Assembly (NCBI RefSeq): GCF_000971155.1
Contig: NZ_BBLX01000009.1
Span: 1-64,000 of the forward strand
Direction of reading: 5' to 3'
Origin: Demequina maris
GTDB taxonomy: Bacteria > Actinomycetota > Actinomycetes > Actinomycetales > Demequinaceae
Length of the DNA: 64,000 nt
This document shows positions 30,513-40,015 of this stretch, in pieces. Positions within the stretch are counted from its first letter, which is position 1, and every line of letters begins with the position of its first letter. The notes below the pieces were generated by a model that was not told the origin of the DNA, did no database searches, and was given only the letters and a program-made list of their open reading frames with translations. The translations under genes and the position numbers were made by a program.

Positions 30513-31187
30513 GTGACGCACGCCACAGGGCCCCGGCTCTGGCACCCCCCGCACCTGAGCCGTCACGGCTCGACCGCGCTCGTGGGGCGCCAGGGGATCT
30601 TCACGCGCACCGGTGAGGTGCGCGGGCACGAGCTCCTGTACCGCGCGAAGGGGCACGACGGGCTCCCGATCGACCTCTGGCCTCCTCGTCTGCAGGACCG
30701 CGCGACGGAGCACGTGATCGCGGCCGCCTTCTGGCGCGACCCCGACATCACCGCGCCCCACCCGGCGTTCATCAACTTCACGCGCACGTACCTGCTGGAC
30801 CACGACGTCGCGCGGCACTGCGACCCCGCGCGCGTGGTCATCGAGGTGGTGGAGTCCGCGTACGCCGACGTCGCCCTGGCCGCGCGGGTGTCCGAGCTCA
30901 AACGCGACGGCTTCCGCATCGCGGTCGACGACTTCGTCGCGACGGAATCGCAGCTCAGCCTGCTCCCCCTCGCCGACTTCGTGAAGGTCGACTTCCGCGA
31001 CCTCGTCCGCCAGGGCCCCGCGCTCGTCGAGGCGGCGCGACGGGGCGGGGCGACGCTCATCGCGGAGCGGGTCGAGGACGCCGAGGTGCTGGAGGCCTGC
31101 GAGGACCTGGGCTTCGACCTGTTCCAGGGCTGGTGGTTCGAGCGCGTCGTCGTGCTCGAGCGCGGCGAGCACCCGGTGCTGGTCTAG
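30513..31187 (+). CDS. EAL-only (YuxH-like) protein
   Basis: 224 residues from the GTG at 30513. GRQGIFTRTGEVRGHELLYRA resembles the N-terminus of EAL-HDOD proteins such as YuxH, but no HDOD domain follows. The EAL motif is ELL. Other EAL positions are FINFTR, VIEVVES, VDDFVATES in place of DDFGTG, FVKVDF and AERVED. The metal ligands are partly kept and loop 6 is degenerate, so it may bind rather than hydrolyse c-di-GMP. A -10 TAGTCT at 30501-30506 lies 6 bases before the GTG, suggesting a leaderless mRNA. Confidence 0.75.
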   Translation: MTHATGPRLWHPPHLSRHGSTALVGRQGIFTRTGEVRGHELLYRAKGHDGLPIDLWPPRLQDRATEHVIAAAFWRDPDITAPHPAFINFTRTYLLDHDVARHCDPARVVIEVVESAYADVALAARVSELKRDGFRIAVDDFVATESQLSLLPLADFVKVDFRDLVRQGPALVEAARRGGATLIAERVEDAEVLEACEDLGFDLFQGWWFERVVVLERGEHPVLV

Positions 31188-31488
31188 CGGGTCGCGCCCT
31201 CCCCCACGCCACCCCCCGGCGCGCTGCGGGGAGCCGAGCGACGGTCTCCCGAGGTTTGCGACTCCTGCGGGGAACTGAGCGACGGTGCGGACGCGGTGAC
31301 GTCGCTGAGCTCCCCGCAGGAGTCAGGAACCGCTCAGAAGCGTCGCTGAGCTCCCCGGAGGGGCCATGCCTGGGGTAAGACGACCATGAGTCACCCATGA
31401 GGCGCAGGAACCTCTCAGAACCGACCACCACCTACCCATTGCGGAGGTGGCGGGTGGCGCGGGGCTGGGAGCGCGGCGCGGACGGGCG
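31188..31488. other. Gene-free spacer with a four-copy repeat
   Basis: No gene is visible between the convergent EAL gene and holA. The 301 bases are mainly occupied by the repeat cluster at 31224-31360. The rest, 31361-31488, contains nothing I recognise. Confidence 0.6.
31224..31360. repeat. Four-copy, two-orientation 21-base repeat
   Basis: Two direct copies of TGCGGGGA..(C/T)(G/C)AGCGACGGT begin at 31224 and 31265, and two inverted copies (GTCGCTGAGCTCCCCG) lie at 31299-31319 and 31340-31360. The inner pair forms a hairpin with 24-base arms, 31260-31283 and 31301-31324, with two mismatches and a 17-base loop. This is far longer than a terminator needs and looks like a compound REP/BIME-type element. 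Confidence 0.7.
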
Positions 31489-32469
31489 CTACGCCGCGAG
31501 CTCGGCCACGGTGCGGACCGCGCGCTCGAGAGCGAAGCCCGGGGCACGGGACGCGCCCTTGATCTCGGCGTCGGCGCGGGCGACCGCCTGCACGGCCAGC
31601 GCGAGCGTGTCGGCGTCCCACTTGCGGAGGTCGCGACGGGCGCGCTCCTCCTGCCACGGCTGGATCCCGAGCTCCCTGAGGCTCACGCCGCGGCCCCTCG
31701 CGGCGCCCACCTTGATCAACGTGCGCAGCTTCATCGCGAGCGCCGCGACCAGCGGCACCGGGTCCGTGCCGGTCGACAGCGCGTGGCGCACGAGCGCGAT
31801 CGCGTCGGCGGTGCGGCCGGCGATGGCCGCGTCGGCCACCGCGAAGCCCGTCGCGTTGACGCGGGTGCCGTAGTAGCGCGCGACGGCCGCCTCGTCGATG
31901 CTGCCGTCGACGTCGCTCACCAGCTGCGCGCAGGCGGCCGCGAGCTCGGCCACGTCGTCGCCGATCGCGTCGACCAGCGCACGCACCGCGCGGGCGGGAG
32001 CCGGCCGCTTGGCGCGCTCGAACTCGCCGGTGGCGAAGTCGACGAGCTCCGCGTCCTTCTTGATCGCGGGGCACGTGAACTCGGGGGTGCCGCCCTTGCG
32101 CAGCGTGTCGAGCAGCTTCTTGCCGCGCACGCCGCCGCCGTGCAGCAGCACGACCACGCACTCGGGATCCGGCTGCCCGACGTACGCGAGCGCGTCCTGG
32201 AGGAAGTCGTCGTTCATCGCCTCGAGCGACTCGACGACCACGAGGCCTGGCTCCGCGAACAGCGACGGGCTGGTCGCGCCGGCGAGCCCGCCGCGCACGT
32301 ACGCGCTCGCGTCGAGCCTGCTCACCTCGATCTCGCCGCTCTTCCGCATGACCGCGGAGATGCGCTCGACGGCACGGCTCGCGAGGAGCTTCTCGGGGCC
32401 CGAGACCAGCACCACGGGTGCCGGCACGGCACGGTGCCAGGTCGCCTGAGGTGCCTCTCGTCTCGCCAC
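31489..32469 (-). CDS. holA: DNA polymerase III subunit delta
   Basis: 326 residues from the GTG at 32469 (VARREAPQATWHRAVPAPVVLVSGPEKLLASRAVERI). The order is the RFC-like fold of delta: SLFAEPGLVVVESLEAM, VVVLLHGGGVRGKKLLDTLRK, then a helical C-terminus with DTLALAVQAVARADAEIKG. It opens the sliding clamp. The neighbouring comEC-comEA arrangement is conserved across bacteria. Confidence 0.92.
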   Translation of the reverse strand: MARREAPQATWHRAVPAPVVLVSGPEKLLASRAVERISAVMRKSGEIEVSRLDASAYVRGGLAGATSPSLFAEPGLVVVESLEAMNDDFLQDALAYVGQPDPECVVVLLHGGGVRGKKLLDTLRKGGTPEFTCPAIKKDAELVDFATGEFERAKRPAPARAVRALVDAIGDDVAELAAACAQLVSDVDGSIDEAAVARYYGTRVNATGFAVADAAIAGRTADAIALVRHALSTGTDPVPLVAALAMKLRTLIKVGAARGRGVSLRELGIQPWQEERARRDLRKWDADTLALAVQAVARADAEIKGASRAPGFALERAVRTVAELAA

Positions 32470-32474
32470 GGGGA

Positions 32475-34760
32475 CTAGCCTCCCACGGAGTTCCGACACC
32501 GCCGGACGAGCACCGGCTCGCCCTCCCGCACCCCGATCACGATGTCCCCGCACAGGTCGGTCCGCAGCACCGCCGCTCCCCCGGCGCCGTACAGTGAGAT
32601 CGCCTCCGGCGCGGGGTGCCCGTAGTCGTTGCCCGCGCCGACGGAGACGAGCGCGACGGGTGCCGCGATCGCCCTCACGAGCGCCTCGTCCTGGGCCGCC
32701 GAGCCGTGATGCGCCGCCTTGACGATGTCGACGCGGCCGAGCGCAGCGACCACGGGCTCGAGCCGCCTCTGCCCCTCCACCTCCAGGTCGCCGAGCGCCA
32801 CGACCACCAGCCCGTCGGCCTCGATGCGCAGCGCGGTCGACGAGTCGTTCACCTCGGTGCCGTCGCGGGACCTCGGCGCCGGTCCCGTCTGGAGGACCTC
32901 GACGGTCACCCCACCCACGTGCGCCCCCTCGCCCACGGCCGGCGCCGCCGCCGGCACCCCGGCGAGCGCCTCCAGGGTCGCCTCGGACGGCGCGGGCGGA
33001 AGCCATGCGCCGCGGACGTCGACGACCTCGCGCAGCGCCTCGACCCCGCCGGTATGGTCCGCGTGCTCGTGGGTGAGGACCAGCAGGTCGACGCGGGTGA
33101 CGCCGATGCGCGCGAGGCAGCCCGCGGTGTCCGCATCCGCGGTGCCCACGTCGACCATGACGACGGCGCCTCCCCCGCGCACGACGAGCGCGTCGCCCTG
33201 TCCTACGTCGCACGCCACGACGGTCCAGCCGTCGAGGGCGCCGCCGAACACCTCCGGGAGCCATCGCGGCGGCACGTGCAGGACGAAGGCGAACGCCAGG
33301 GCCCCCGCCGCGCCGAGCCGCCACCACGGGCGCGGTGCCCTCGCCGCGACCGCCACGGCGAGCACGAGCGCGATGCCGAGCACCACCCCGCGCGCACCGA
33401 CGTCGGTGGTGAGGTCTCCGCCCGGCGCCTCCGCGAAGGCGCGCGCGGCCGCGACGACCGGATACGCGCATCGTGCCGCGGCATCCGCGAGGAGGTGGGC
33501 CAGCGCGGGCGCCGGCACGGCGAGCGCGAGCGCGGCGACGCCGAGCAGCGTCACCGGGATCGCGAAAGGCGTCGCGACGGCGTTGGCCGGGACCGCCCAG
33601 GGGCCCACGCCCGCCTCGATCGACGCGAGCACCGGCAGGCAGGCGGCCTGCGCGGCGAGGGTCACCGCAGCGGCGTCGGCGAGCGGGGCGGCCACCCCGC
33701 GTCGCAGCCGGGCCGCGATCCCGGGCGCGAGCAGCGCGATCGCGGCGACGGCCGAGACGGACAACGCCAGACCCACGTCGCGCGCCAGCTCGGGCCGGAG
33801 GAGCACCAACAGCAGCACCGTGGCCGCGAGCGCCGGGATGCTCTGGCCGCGGCGCCCGGCGAGCAGCGCCCCACCGGCGATCGCCGCCATCGCGAGCGCC
33901 CGCAGCACCGAGCCGCCGCCCGACACGACCCCCGCGAACGCCCCGCACGCCGCGACCGTGCCCACCGCGACGACCGCGGGCGAGGCCCGCGCGCGCCGCA
34001 GCAGGGCGCCGAGCGCCACCGCCAGGATCGCGAAGTGCGCGCCGGACACCGCGGTGAGGTGAGCGAGGCCAGTGGTCCGCATCTGCCCCACCAGCCGACG
34101 GTCCATGGCCGACGTGTCGCCGAGCACCATGCCCGCGACCAGCGGCGCGGTCTCCGCCGGGGCGCCCGCGAGCGCCGTGCGGAACGCCACCCTCGCCCGC
34201 TCGGCGGTGGCCCGCCACCCGGTGGGCGGCTCCGCGGCGACGATGCGTCCGTCGAGCAACGCGTCGACCGGCCCCGCCGCGGCGGGCTCGGTGGTGCCGC
34301 GCACGGTCACGACACCGCCGCGCGCGGGGGCGCCGTCCGCCGACGCCAGGACGACGACGAGGCCCGCGCCGTGCCGCCACCCCTCCTCTGCCACGTCCCG
34401 CCACGCGCGAACCGACACGCGCACAGCAACGCGCGGCTCGCCGTGGGAGTCGACCGGCCGCACCTCGGCGACGAGGCCGCGCGCCTCCACGACGGCGCGC
34501 GCATGCGCCGGGATCCATGCCCGCGCGGTCACCGCGGCGCCCGTGGTGACGGTGGCGGCGAGCGCGGCCGCCACCGCGAGCACGAGCACCGGGGCGACGC
34601 CCGCACCGCCCCGCCTCCACACGCGCGAGGCCAGCGCCGCGATCGCGCACGCGAGCGCCACCGGCAGGCCGGCACGCGGGCCCGCCGCCCAGACGGCGAG
34701 CGACGCACCCCAGGCGGCGATCGCCGCCGGGACCAGCCGGAGGTCCCCCCAGCCGCCCAC
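32475..34760 (-). CDS. comEC: ComEC/Rec2 DNA-uptake channel
   Basis: 761 residues from the GTG at 34760, 4 bases after the comEA stop. An N-terminal membrane and OB-type region precedes the competence domain with about ten helices (GLAHLTAVSGAHFAILAVALG, GGGSVLRALAMAAI, ANAVATPFAIPVTLLGV). The C-terminal beta-lactamase-like domain has DVGQGDALVV, LTHEHADHTGG and IVKAAHHGSAAQD. It carries transforming DNA across the membrane in competent bacteria, although the gene is widespread in strains with no shown competence. Very Ala-rich. Confidence 0.92.
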   Translation of the reverse strand: MGGWGDLRLVPAAIAAWGASLAVWAAGPRAGLPVALACAIAALASRVWRRGGAGVAPVLVLAVAAALAATVTTGAAVTARAWIPAHARAVVEARGLVAEVRPVDSHGEPRVAVRVSVRAWRDVAEEGWRHGAGLVVVLASADGAPARGGVVTVRGTTEPAAAGPVDALLDGRIVAAEPPTGWRATAERARVAFRTALAGAPAETAPLVAGMVLGDTSAMDRRLVGQMRTTGLAHLTAVSGAHFAILAVALGALLRRARASPAVVAVGTVAACGAFAGVVSGGGSVLRALAMAAIAGGALLAGRRGQSIPALAATVLLLVLLRPELARDVGLALSVSAVAAIALLAPGIAARLRRGVAAPLADAAAVTLAAQAACLPVLASIEAGVGPWAVPANAVATPFAIPVTLLGVAALALAVPAPALAHLLADAAARCAYPVVAAARAFAEAPGGDLTTDVGARGVVLGIALVLAVAVAARAPRPWWRLGAAGALAFAFVLHVPPRWLPEVFGGALDGWTVVACDVGQGDALVVRGGGAVVMVDVGTADADTAGCLARIGVTRVDLLVLTHEHADHTGGVEALREVVDVRGAWLPPAPSEATLEALAGVPAAAPAVGEGAHVGGVTVEVLQTGPAPRSRDGTEVNDSSTALRIEADGLVVVALGDLEVEGQRRLEPVVAALGRVDIVKAAHHGSAAQDEALVRAIAAPVALVSVGAGNDYGHPAPEAISLYGAGGAAVLRTDLCGDIVIGVREGEPVLVRRCRNSVGG

Positions 34761-34764
34761 CGTG

Positions 34765-35478
34765 TCACGTGGTCGCGAGGTCCGCGATGGCCTCGACGAT
34801 CGACGGCCCCACGCCGGACACGCGCTCGAGGTCCTCCACGACGGCGAACGGCCCGTTGGCCTCGCGGTCGGCGACGATGCGCGCGGCCAGGACCTCGCCG
34901 ACGCCCGGCAGGGTCTCGAGCGCGGCCTCGTCCGCCGTGTTGAGGTCGACGCGTGCCGGCGTAGCGGCGGAGCCCACGGGCGCGCCCGCCGCATCCAACC
35001 GGCCCACCACGATGTGCTCGCCGTCCGCGACCGGCCGCGCGAGGTTGACGGAGGACTCGTCGGCGCGCCGTCCGAGCCCGCCGGCGAGCTCGATCGCGTC
35101 GGCGATGCGGGCGCCCACGCGCAGCTCCACGAGCCCAGGGCTGCGGACCGCGCCGCTGACGTGGACGATCAGGGCGGCGGCAACGCCACCCGTCGCCGGC
35201 GCCGATGCGAGGGCGCTGGGCGAGGCGCTCGCCACCACGGCCAGGGGCGTCGCTGGCTCCGCGCGCAGGCCCCACCACGCGACGGCCGCGAGCACCGCGA
35301 GCACCGCCGCCGCGGTGGCGGCGCTGCGCGCGTCGAGGCGCCAGCGGGTGGGCTGCGGCGCGGGCGGGTCGGCCCCGTGCCCGGATGCGTACGCGCGCGC
35401 CGCGGCGTCGCGCAGCCCGGCGGACCAGCGTGCGCGCACGTCCTCGGAGGAGGACGTGGCGGGGTCGGAGGCTTCCAT
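34765..35478 (-). CDS. comEA: ComEA-like DNA-binding protein
   Basis: 237 residues. One transmembrane helix near 52-70 (ATAAAVLAVLAAVAWWGL), an SLBB-like segment (VHVSGAVRSPGLVELRVGARIADAIELAGG), and a C-terminal tandem helix-hairpin-helix DNA-binding domain (VDLNTADEAALETLPGVGEVLAARIVADREANGPF ... VSGVGPSIVEAI). It captures DNA at the cell surface for ComEC. The cytoplasmic N-terminus is unusually long (about 50 residues). Confidence 0.93.
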   Translation of the reverse strand: MEASDPATSSSEDVRARWSAGLRDAAARAYASGHGADPPAPQPTRWRLDARSAATAAAVLAVLAAVAWWGLRAEPATPLAVVASASPSALASAPATGGVAAALIVHVSGAVRSPGLVELRVGARIADAIELAGGLGRRADESSVNLARPVADGEHIVVGRLDAAGAPVGSAATPARVDLNTADEAALETLPGVGEVLAARIVADREANGPFAVVEDLERVSGVGPSIVEAIADLATT

Positions 35479-35654
35479 GCCGGCACCGTAGGCACCGGCC
35501 CGGCCCCTCGCGTCGATGCCCGGCGTGCGCGGGGATGGGACAGACGATGCTGCGGGCCGGGGTCATCGGCCCCGGGGGTGCGGACGATCGGCCCCGCCGC
35601 TGCCACCAGAAGTGGGGTCTTGGCGCGTACCAGGCTCGACGCGACGATGGGAGC

Positions 35655-36206
35655 ATGCTTCAGACAGCCGCGCCGACGCGGAGGAGCACCGTGGCGGTCG
35701 CCGTGACGGGCGCCGTCGCGCTGCTCGCGGCCGGCACCGCCTACGTGCTCGCCGACGGCCCCCTCGGCACGAGCGGCGGCGCCGGGATCTGCTCGCCGGA
35801 CCGGGCGGAGGGCGTCACGCTGTACTACGGCGTGCTGCTCGCCAACAACGGCAGCAGCGAGATCGACGTCTGGTCCGTGGACGCCACGGGCGGCAACCTC
35901 GGCTCAGTCGAGCTGCTGATCGACCCGACGGGGCCGGACGTCGGACAGGCGATGGGGACGTTCGAGTGGCCGGTCGACTCCCCGGTCGACGATGCGAACG
36001 ACGTGATGGCCCGCGCGGTCGCCCCCGCGGATGCGACCATCGCGCCGCATGGGACGGGCCAGCTGCTGGTCGCGCTCACGCCGGAGGACCCGGACGAGCG
36101 CGCGTGGGTCGACCGCATCGAGATCAGGTACGCGAGCGGCTGGCGCGACTACGCGGAGACCTTCGACGGCTACCTGCTGGAGCGCACGCCGCGCCGCTCC
36201 TGCTGA
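35655..36206 (+). CDS. Secreted or membrane-anchored protein, unknown
   Basis: 183 residues from the ATG with GGGAG upstream. One N-terminal hydrophobic segment (STVAVAVTGAVALLAAGTAYVLA) is followed by an all-beta-looking extracytoplasmic domain (GVTLYYGVLLANNGSSEIDVWSVDATGGNLGSVELLID ... WVDRIEIRYASGWRDYAETFDGYLLER). I recognise no family. It is divergent from comEA. Confidence 0.65.
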   Translation: MLQTAAPTRRSTVAVAVTGAVALLAAGTAYVLADGPLGTSGGAGICSPDRAEGVTLYYGVLLANNGSSEIDVWSVDATGGNLGSVELLIDPTGPDVGQAMGTFEWPVDSPVDDANDVMARAVAPADATIAPHGTGQLLVALTPEDPDERAWVDRIEIRYASGWRDYAETFDGYLLERTPRRSC

Positions 36207-36229
36207 GGCGGCGTGTCCCGGCGAGGGAC

Positions 36230-37084
36230 CTAGGCCTCGACGGGCAGGTCCGCGACCACCGCCGCGAGCGTCCCCGGGCCGGCGTGGACGGCCAGCACCG
36301 CGCTCACCTCGGCGACCGCGACGGGCCCGAGCCACGGATGGCGGGCCTCGATCTCGCGCGCGGCCTCGACCGCGGCCTCCTCCGCGCCCACGCCGTGGAC
36401 GGTCACGACCGGATGCGTGCGCCCGGCCAGCGCATCGTCCACCGCGGCGTGCAGCGCCGCCCGCGCCCTGGCCGCGGAGCGCACGCGCCCGACGAGCGCC
36501 ACCTCGCCGTCGCGCACCTCGAGCACCGGCCGGATGCCCAGCACGCGACCGACCGCCGCGACCGCGGGGCCGATCCGGCCGCCGCGGCGCAGGTGGTCGA
36601 GCGACTCCACCGTGAACACGCAGTGCGAGCCCGCGGCGACGGTGCGCGCGGCCTCCGCGACGTCGGCGAGCGTGCCGCCGGTCCTCGCCACATGGGCCGC
36701 CGCGAGCGCGGCGTAGCCGGCCGCCATCGCGACCGTGCCCGTGTCGACCACCTCGCACGGCACCGGGGCGCGCCCGGCGGCCGCCTCAGCCGCCTCGCAC
36801 GTGCCCGACAGTGCGCGCGACATCGCCACGAGGACGATGCCGTCGGCGCCTCCGGCGACGGCCGCGGCGATGGCCTCGTCGAACGCGGCCGGGGTGGGCT
36901 GCGACGTCGACACCGCGGCGCCGTCACGCAGGTGCGCGACGACCTCGTCGGGGCCGATGCCGATGCCCTCCGCGAGCGCCCCGCCGTCGACGATCACCTG
37001 CAGCGGGACGACGCCGATGCTGCGGCTCTCCGCCAGCCCAGGGGGCAGCGAGGCCGCGGAGTCCGCGATGACGGCGACGGTCAT
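36230..37084 (-). CDS. DegV-family fatty-acid-binding protein
   Basis: 284 residues. Starts TVAVIADSAASLPPG; PLQVIVDGG, VSTSQPTPAAFDEAIAAA, SRALSGTCEAA and FTVESLDHLRRGGRIGPAVAAVG are DegV signatures. The second domain has VVTVHGVGAEEA. The family presents acyl chains to fatty-acid kinase (FakA). No FakA gene is nearby. Transcribed away from comEA and toward the same direction as leuS. Confidence 0.92.
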   Translation of the reverse strand: MTVAVIADSAASLPPGLAESRSIGVVPLQVIVDGGALAEGIGIGPDEVVAHLRDGAAVSTSQPTPAAFDEAIAAAVAGGADGIVLVAMSRALSGTCEAAEAAAGRAPVPCEVVDTGTVAMAAGYAALAAAHVARTGGTLADVAEAARTVAAGSHCVFTVESLDHLRRGGRIGPAVAAVGRVLGIRPVLEVRDGEVALVGRVRSAARARAALHAAVDDALAGRTHPVVTVHGVGAEEAAVEAAREIEARHPWLGPVAVAEVSAVLAVHAGPGTLAAVVADLPVEA

Positions 37085-37125
37085 GCCGTCACCCTAGCGG
37101 CGGCGGGGCCGACGGGCGGCTCCGC

Positions 37126-37153
37126 GGCGGCGCCACCCGCGGGTGGCGCCGCC
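37126..37153. terminator. Palindromic hairpin after leuS
   Basis: GGCGGCGCCACCC at 37126-37138 pairs exactly with 37141-37153. It follows the leuS stop on the minus strand and precedes degV, so it probably ends the leuS transcript. Confidence 0.65.
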
Positions 37154-37159
37154 GGCGGA

Positions 37160-39661
37160 TCAGGCCGTGACGATGTTGACGAGCTTGGGCGCGCGCACGA
37201 TGACGGTGCGGATCGCGGCGTCCCCGATGGCCCGCTTCGCGCCGTCGGAGGCCAGCGCGAGCTCGCGCAGCTCGTCCTCGGAGATGCCCGGGGGCACCTC
37301 GAGGCGGCCGCGCACCTTGCCCTTGACCTGGACGATGCACGTGACGGTCTCCTCGACGAGCAGCGACTCGTCGACGGCCGGGTAGGTCGCCAGCGCCACG
37401 TCCTGGTGGCCGAGCATGCTCCACATGTCCTCGGCGCAGTACGGCGCGAAGAGGCTCAGGAGGATGGTGACCACCTCGGCGGCCTCGCGCACGGCCGGGT
37501 CGGAGGCGCCGGCGCCCGAGTCGATCGCCTTGCGCGTCGCGTTGACCAGCTCCATGACGCGGGCGACCACGACGTTGAACTTGAAGCCCTCGACCAGCTC
37601 CTGCGAATCGGCCAGGGTGCGGTGCGTGATCGCGCGCAGCGCGGCGTCGCCGGTCCTCGGGTCGACGCCCGGCTCGGAGGTCACGTCGCGCGCCAGACGC
37701 CACGCGCGGGCGAGGAACTTCGCGGAACCACCGGGCGAGACGTCGGCCCAGTCGATGTCGTCCTCCGGCGGGCCGGCGAACGCCATGGTGAGGCGGATGG
37801 CGTCGACGCCGAACTCGTCGAGCTGCTCGGACAGACGCACCAGGTTGCCGCGCGACTTCGACATCGCGGAGCCGTCCATCTGCACCATGCCCTGGTTGAG
37901 GAGGGCGGAGAACGGCTCGCCGAAGTCGATCATGCCCATGTCGCGCAGCGCCTTGGTGAAGAAGCGCGAGTACAGCAGGTGCAGGATCGCGTGGGTGACG
38001 CCGCCGACATATTGGTCGATCGGCGCCCAGCGCTTCGCCTGGACCAGGTCGAACGGGCCGTCGGTCTTCTGCGGCGACAGGTAGCGCAGGAAGTACCAGG
38101 ACGAATCCACGAAGGTGTCCATGGTGTCGGTGTCGCGCAGGGCGGCACCGCCGCATGACGGGCAGGTCGTGTTGACCCAGTCCGTCGCGGCCGCGAGCGG
38201 CGACTGGCCCTTGGGCTTGAGGTCGAGGCCCTCGGCGGCGGGAAGCGTCACCGGGAGCTGGTCGTCGGGGACAGGGACCTCGCCGCAGGTCTCGCAGTGG
38301 ATGATCGGGATGGGCGTGCCCCAGTAGCGCTGGCGGGAGATCAGCCAGTCGCGCAGGCGGTAGTTGGTGGACGCGTGGCCGGTGCCGGCGGTCTCGAGCT
38401 CGGCGGTGATGGCCGCGATCGCCTCGGCCTTCGCGAGGCCGTTCAGCGACTCCGAGTTGATCAGCACGCCGTCGCCCGTCGCGGCGACGCCCGTCTCGGC
38501 GGGGTCGCCGAAGGGCTCTCCCGCATCGTCCCGGCAGTCGAGGACCACCCGGACCGGCAGGTCCATGGCGCGCGCGAAGTCGAGGTCGCGCTGGTCGTGC
38601 GCGGGCACGGCCATGATCGCGCCGTGGCCGTAGTCGGCGAGCACGTAGTCCGAGGCCCAGATGGGCAGGCGCTCGCCGTTGACCGGGTTGACGCCGTAGC
38701 GCTGCAGGAACACGCCGGTCTTGGGGCGGTCGGTCGCGAGTCGGTCGATCTCGTTCTCGCCCTTGACCTTCTCGACGTAGGCGGCGAACGCCTCCTGGGT
38801 CGCGGCGTCCGCACCCTCGGCGAGCTCGGCGGCCAGGTCGGAGTCGGCCGCGACCACCATGAAGGTCGCGCCGTACAGGGTGTCGGGACGCGTGGTGTAG
38901 ATGTCGATGGGCTCGTCGCGGCCCTCGATGGTGAAGGACACGTCGGCGCCGGACGAGCGGCCGATCCAGTTGCGCTGCATCGCGATCACCTTCGACGGCC
39001 ACGAGCCGCGCAGGTTCTCCAGCTCGTCGAGCAGCTCGTCGGCGTACTCCGTGACCTTGAAGTACCACTGGTTGAGCTTCTTCTTGGTGACCGGGGTGTC
39101 GCACCGCTCGCACAGGCCGCCCACGACCTGCTCGTTCGCGAGCACCGTCTGGTCCTTGGGGCACCAGTTGACGTTGGAGTGCTTGCGGTACGCGAGGCCG
39201 CGCTCGAACATCCGGGTGAAGATCCACTGGTTCCAGCGGTAGTAGTCGGGACGATGCGTCATCAGCACGCGGTCCCAGTCGAACGAGCACGCGTAACGCT
39301 TCATCGAGCTCAGCTGCTGCGCGATGTTGTCCTCGGTCCAGCCGGCGGGGTCGATGCCGCGCTTGATCGCCGCGTTCTCCGCGGGCAGGCCGAAGGAGTC
39401 CCAGCCGATCGGGTGGAGGACGTTGAAGCCCTTCTGCACCCAGTGGCGGGAGATGACGTCGCCGAGCGCGTACGCCTCGGCGTGGCCCATGTGAAGGTCG
39501 CCGGAGGGGTACGGGAACATGTCGAGCACGTACTTCGTCGGGCGCGCATCGTCCTCGCGGCCCGAGCGGAAGGGCTGGCGCTCCTCCCACACGGGAAGCC
39601 AGCGGGCCTCGATCTCGTGGAAGTCGTAGCGGTGCTCGTCGGTCTGGGGCGTCTCGGTCAC
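37160..39661 (-). CDS. leuS: Leucyl-tRNA synthetase
   Basis: 833 residues. HIGH motif [19 protein letters not shown] and KMSKS motif [11 protein letters not shown] are present, with the CP1 editing domain between ([19 protein letters not shown], ...[12 protein letters not shown]). Zinc-type Cys pairs are visible in CERCDTP and CPSCGG. The GTG start at 39661 has a -10 TAGAAT (39673-39668, minus) 6 bases before it, which implies a leaderless mRNA. Three exact GGACGATGCG copies lie inside it (38522, 39249, 39545). Confidence 0.97.
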   Translation of the reverse strand: MTETPQTDEHRYDFHEIEARWLPVWEERQPFRSGREDDARPTKYVLDMFPYPSGDLHMGHAEAYALGDVISRHWVQKGFNVLHPIGWDSFGLPAENAAIKRGIDPAGWTEDNIAQQLSSMKRYACSFDWDRVLMTHRPDYYRWNQWIFTRMFERGLAYRKHSNVNWCPKDQTVLANEQVVGGLCERCDTPVTKKKLNQWYFKVTEYADELLDELENLRGSWPSKVIAMQRNWIGRSSGADVSFTIEGRDEPIDIYTTRPDTLYGATFMVVAADSDLAAELAEGADAATQEAFAAYVEKVKGENEIDRLATDRPKTGVFLQRYGVNPVNGERLPIWASDYVLADYGHGAIMAVPAHDQRDLDFARAMDLPVRVVLDCRDDAGEPFGDPAETGVAATGDGVLINSESLNGLAKAEAIAAITAELETAGTGHASTNYRLRDWLISRQRYWGTPIPIIHCETCGEVPVPDDQLPVTLPAAEGLDLKPKGQSPLAAATDWVNTTCPSCGGAALRDTDTMDTFVDSSWYFLRYLSPQKTDGPFDLVQAKRWAPIDQYVGGVTHAILHLLYSRFFTKALRDMGMIDFGEPFSALLNQGMVQMDGSAMSKSRGNLVRLSEQLDEFGVDAIRLTMAFAGPPEDDIDWADVSPGGSAKFLARAWRLARDVTSEPGVDPRTGDAALRAITHRTLADSQELVEGFKFNVVVARVMELVNATRKAIDSGAGASDPAVREAAEVVTILLSLFAPYCAEDMWSMLGHQDVALATYPAVDESLLVEETVTCIVQVKGKVRGRLEVPPGISEDELRELALASDGAKRAIGDAAIRTVIVRAPKLVNIVTA

Positions 39662-40015
39662 CCGAGGATTCTACCGAGGGACGATGCGCGGATGGGCCGC
39701 GCCCGCAGGGGTGCCCGTTCGGGGCGGACGACCGGCGTCCCCGGCGGCTCCAACGGCCTCACCCGCCAGCCACCCGGGGCGCCGGCCGCGAGGAGGGCTC
39801 CGGCACCCCGCTCCGGCCCGGCCGCGCGGTCATCGTTCGCGGACCAGGGATGTTGCTGACGCGTAACCGCGAGTGACATTGACCACATCTACGCATGGGC
39901 GAAATGTGGCATACCCCACAAACCCCTGCCGGGACTACCGGAATCGCGATTTCATGCCGATATCCACGACGGAGACGGGCGCACAAGGCCCGTGGTCCAC
40001 GAACAGGAGGTCAGC
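39662..40015. other. Divergent regulatory spacer, leuS to CAP gene
   Basis: It holds the leuS -10 (39668-39673), a GGACGATGCG copy (39679-39688), a GC-rich stretch to 39840, and then an AT-richer tract to 39970. That tract has a short TGTGG/CCACA hairpin near 39905-39925, and ACGGGC/GCCCGT follows near 39975. The gene at 40016 has AGGAGG at 40005-40010 and so a long leader. I see no recognised riboswitch. Confidence 0.5.
39863..39878 (+). promoter_or_regulatory. Possible MtrA-like direct repeat
   Basis: GTAACC-gcga-GTGACA resembles the paired GTnAC(A/C) half-sites bound by the actinobacterial cell-wall regulator MtrA. The downstream gene is a secreted CAP protein, a plausible target. It is a single weak match. 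Confidence 0.3.

Noticed and set aside
31188-31488. The 31224-31360 repeat as a CRISPR array
   Set aside because: The units alternate in orientation, spacing varies from 16 to 41 bases, and there are only four units.
31489-34650. A 1053-codon open frame on the minus strand covering comEC and holA
   Set aside because: Only its last 326 codons match a protein (HolA). The rest is a shifted frame of comEC.
39900-40004. Cyclic-di-AMP (ydaO) riboswitch in the long leader of the CAP gene
   Set aside because: Cell-wall genes in actinobacteria often carry one, but I could not match the conserved core. Only short hairpins are seen.
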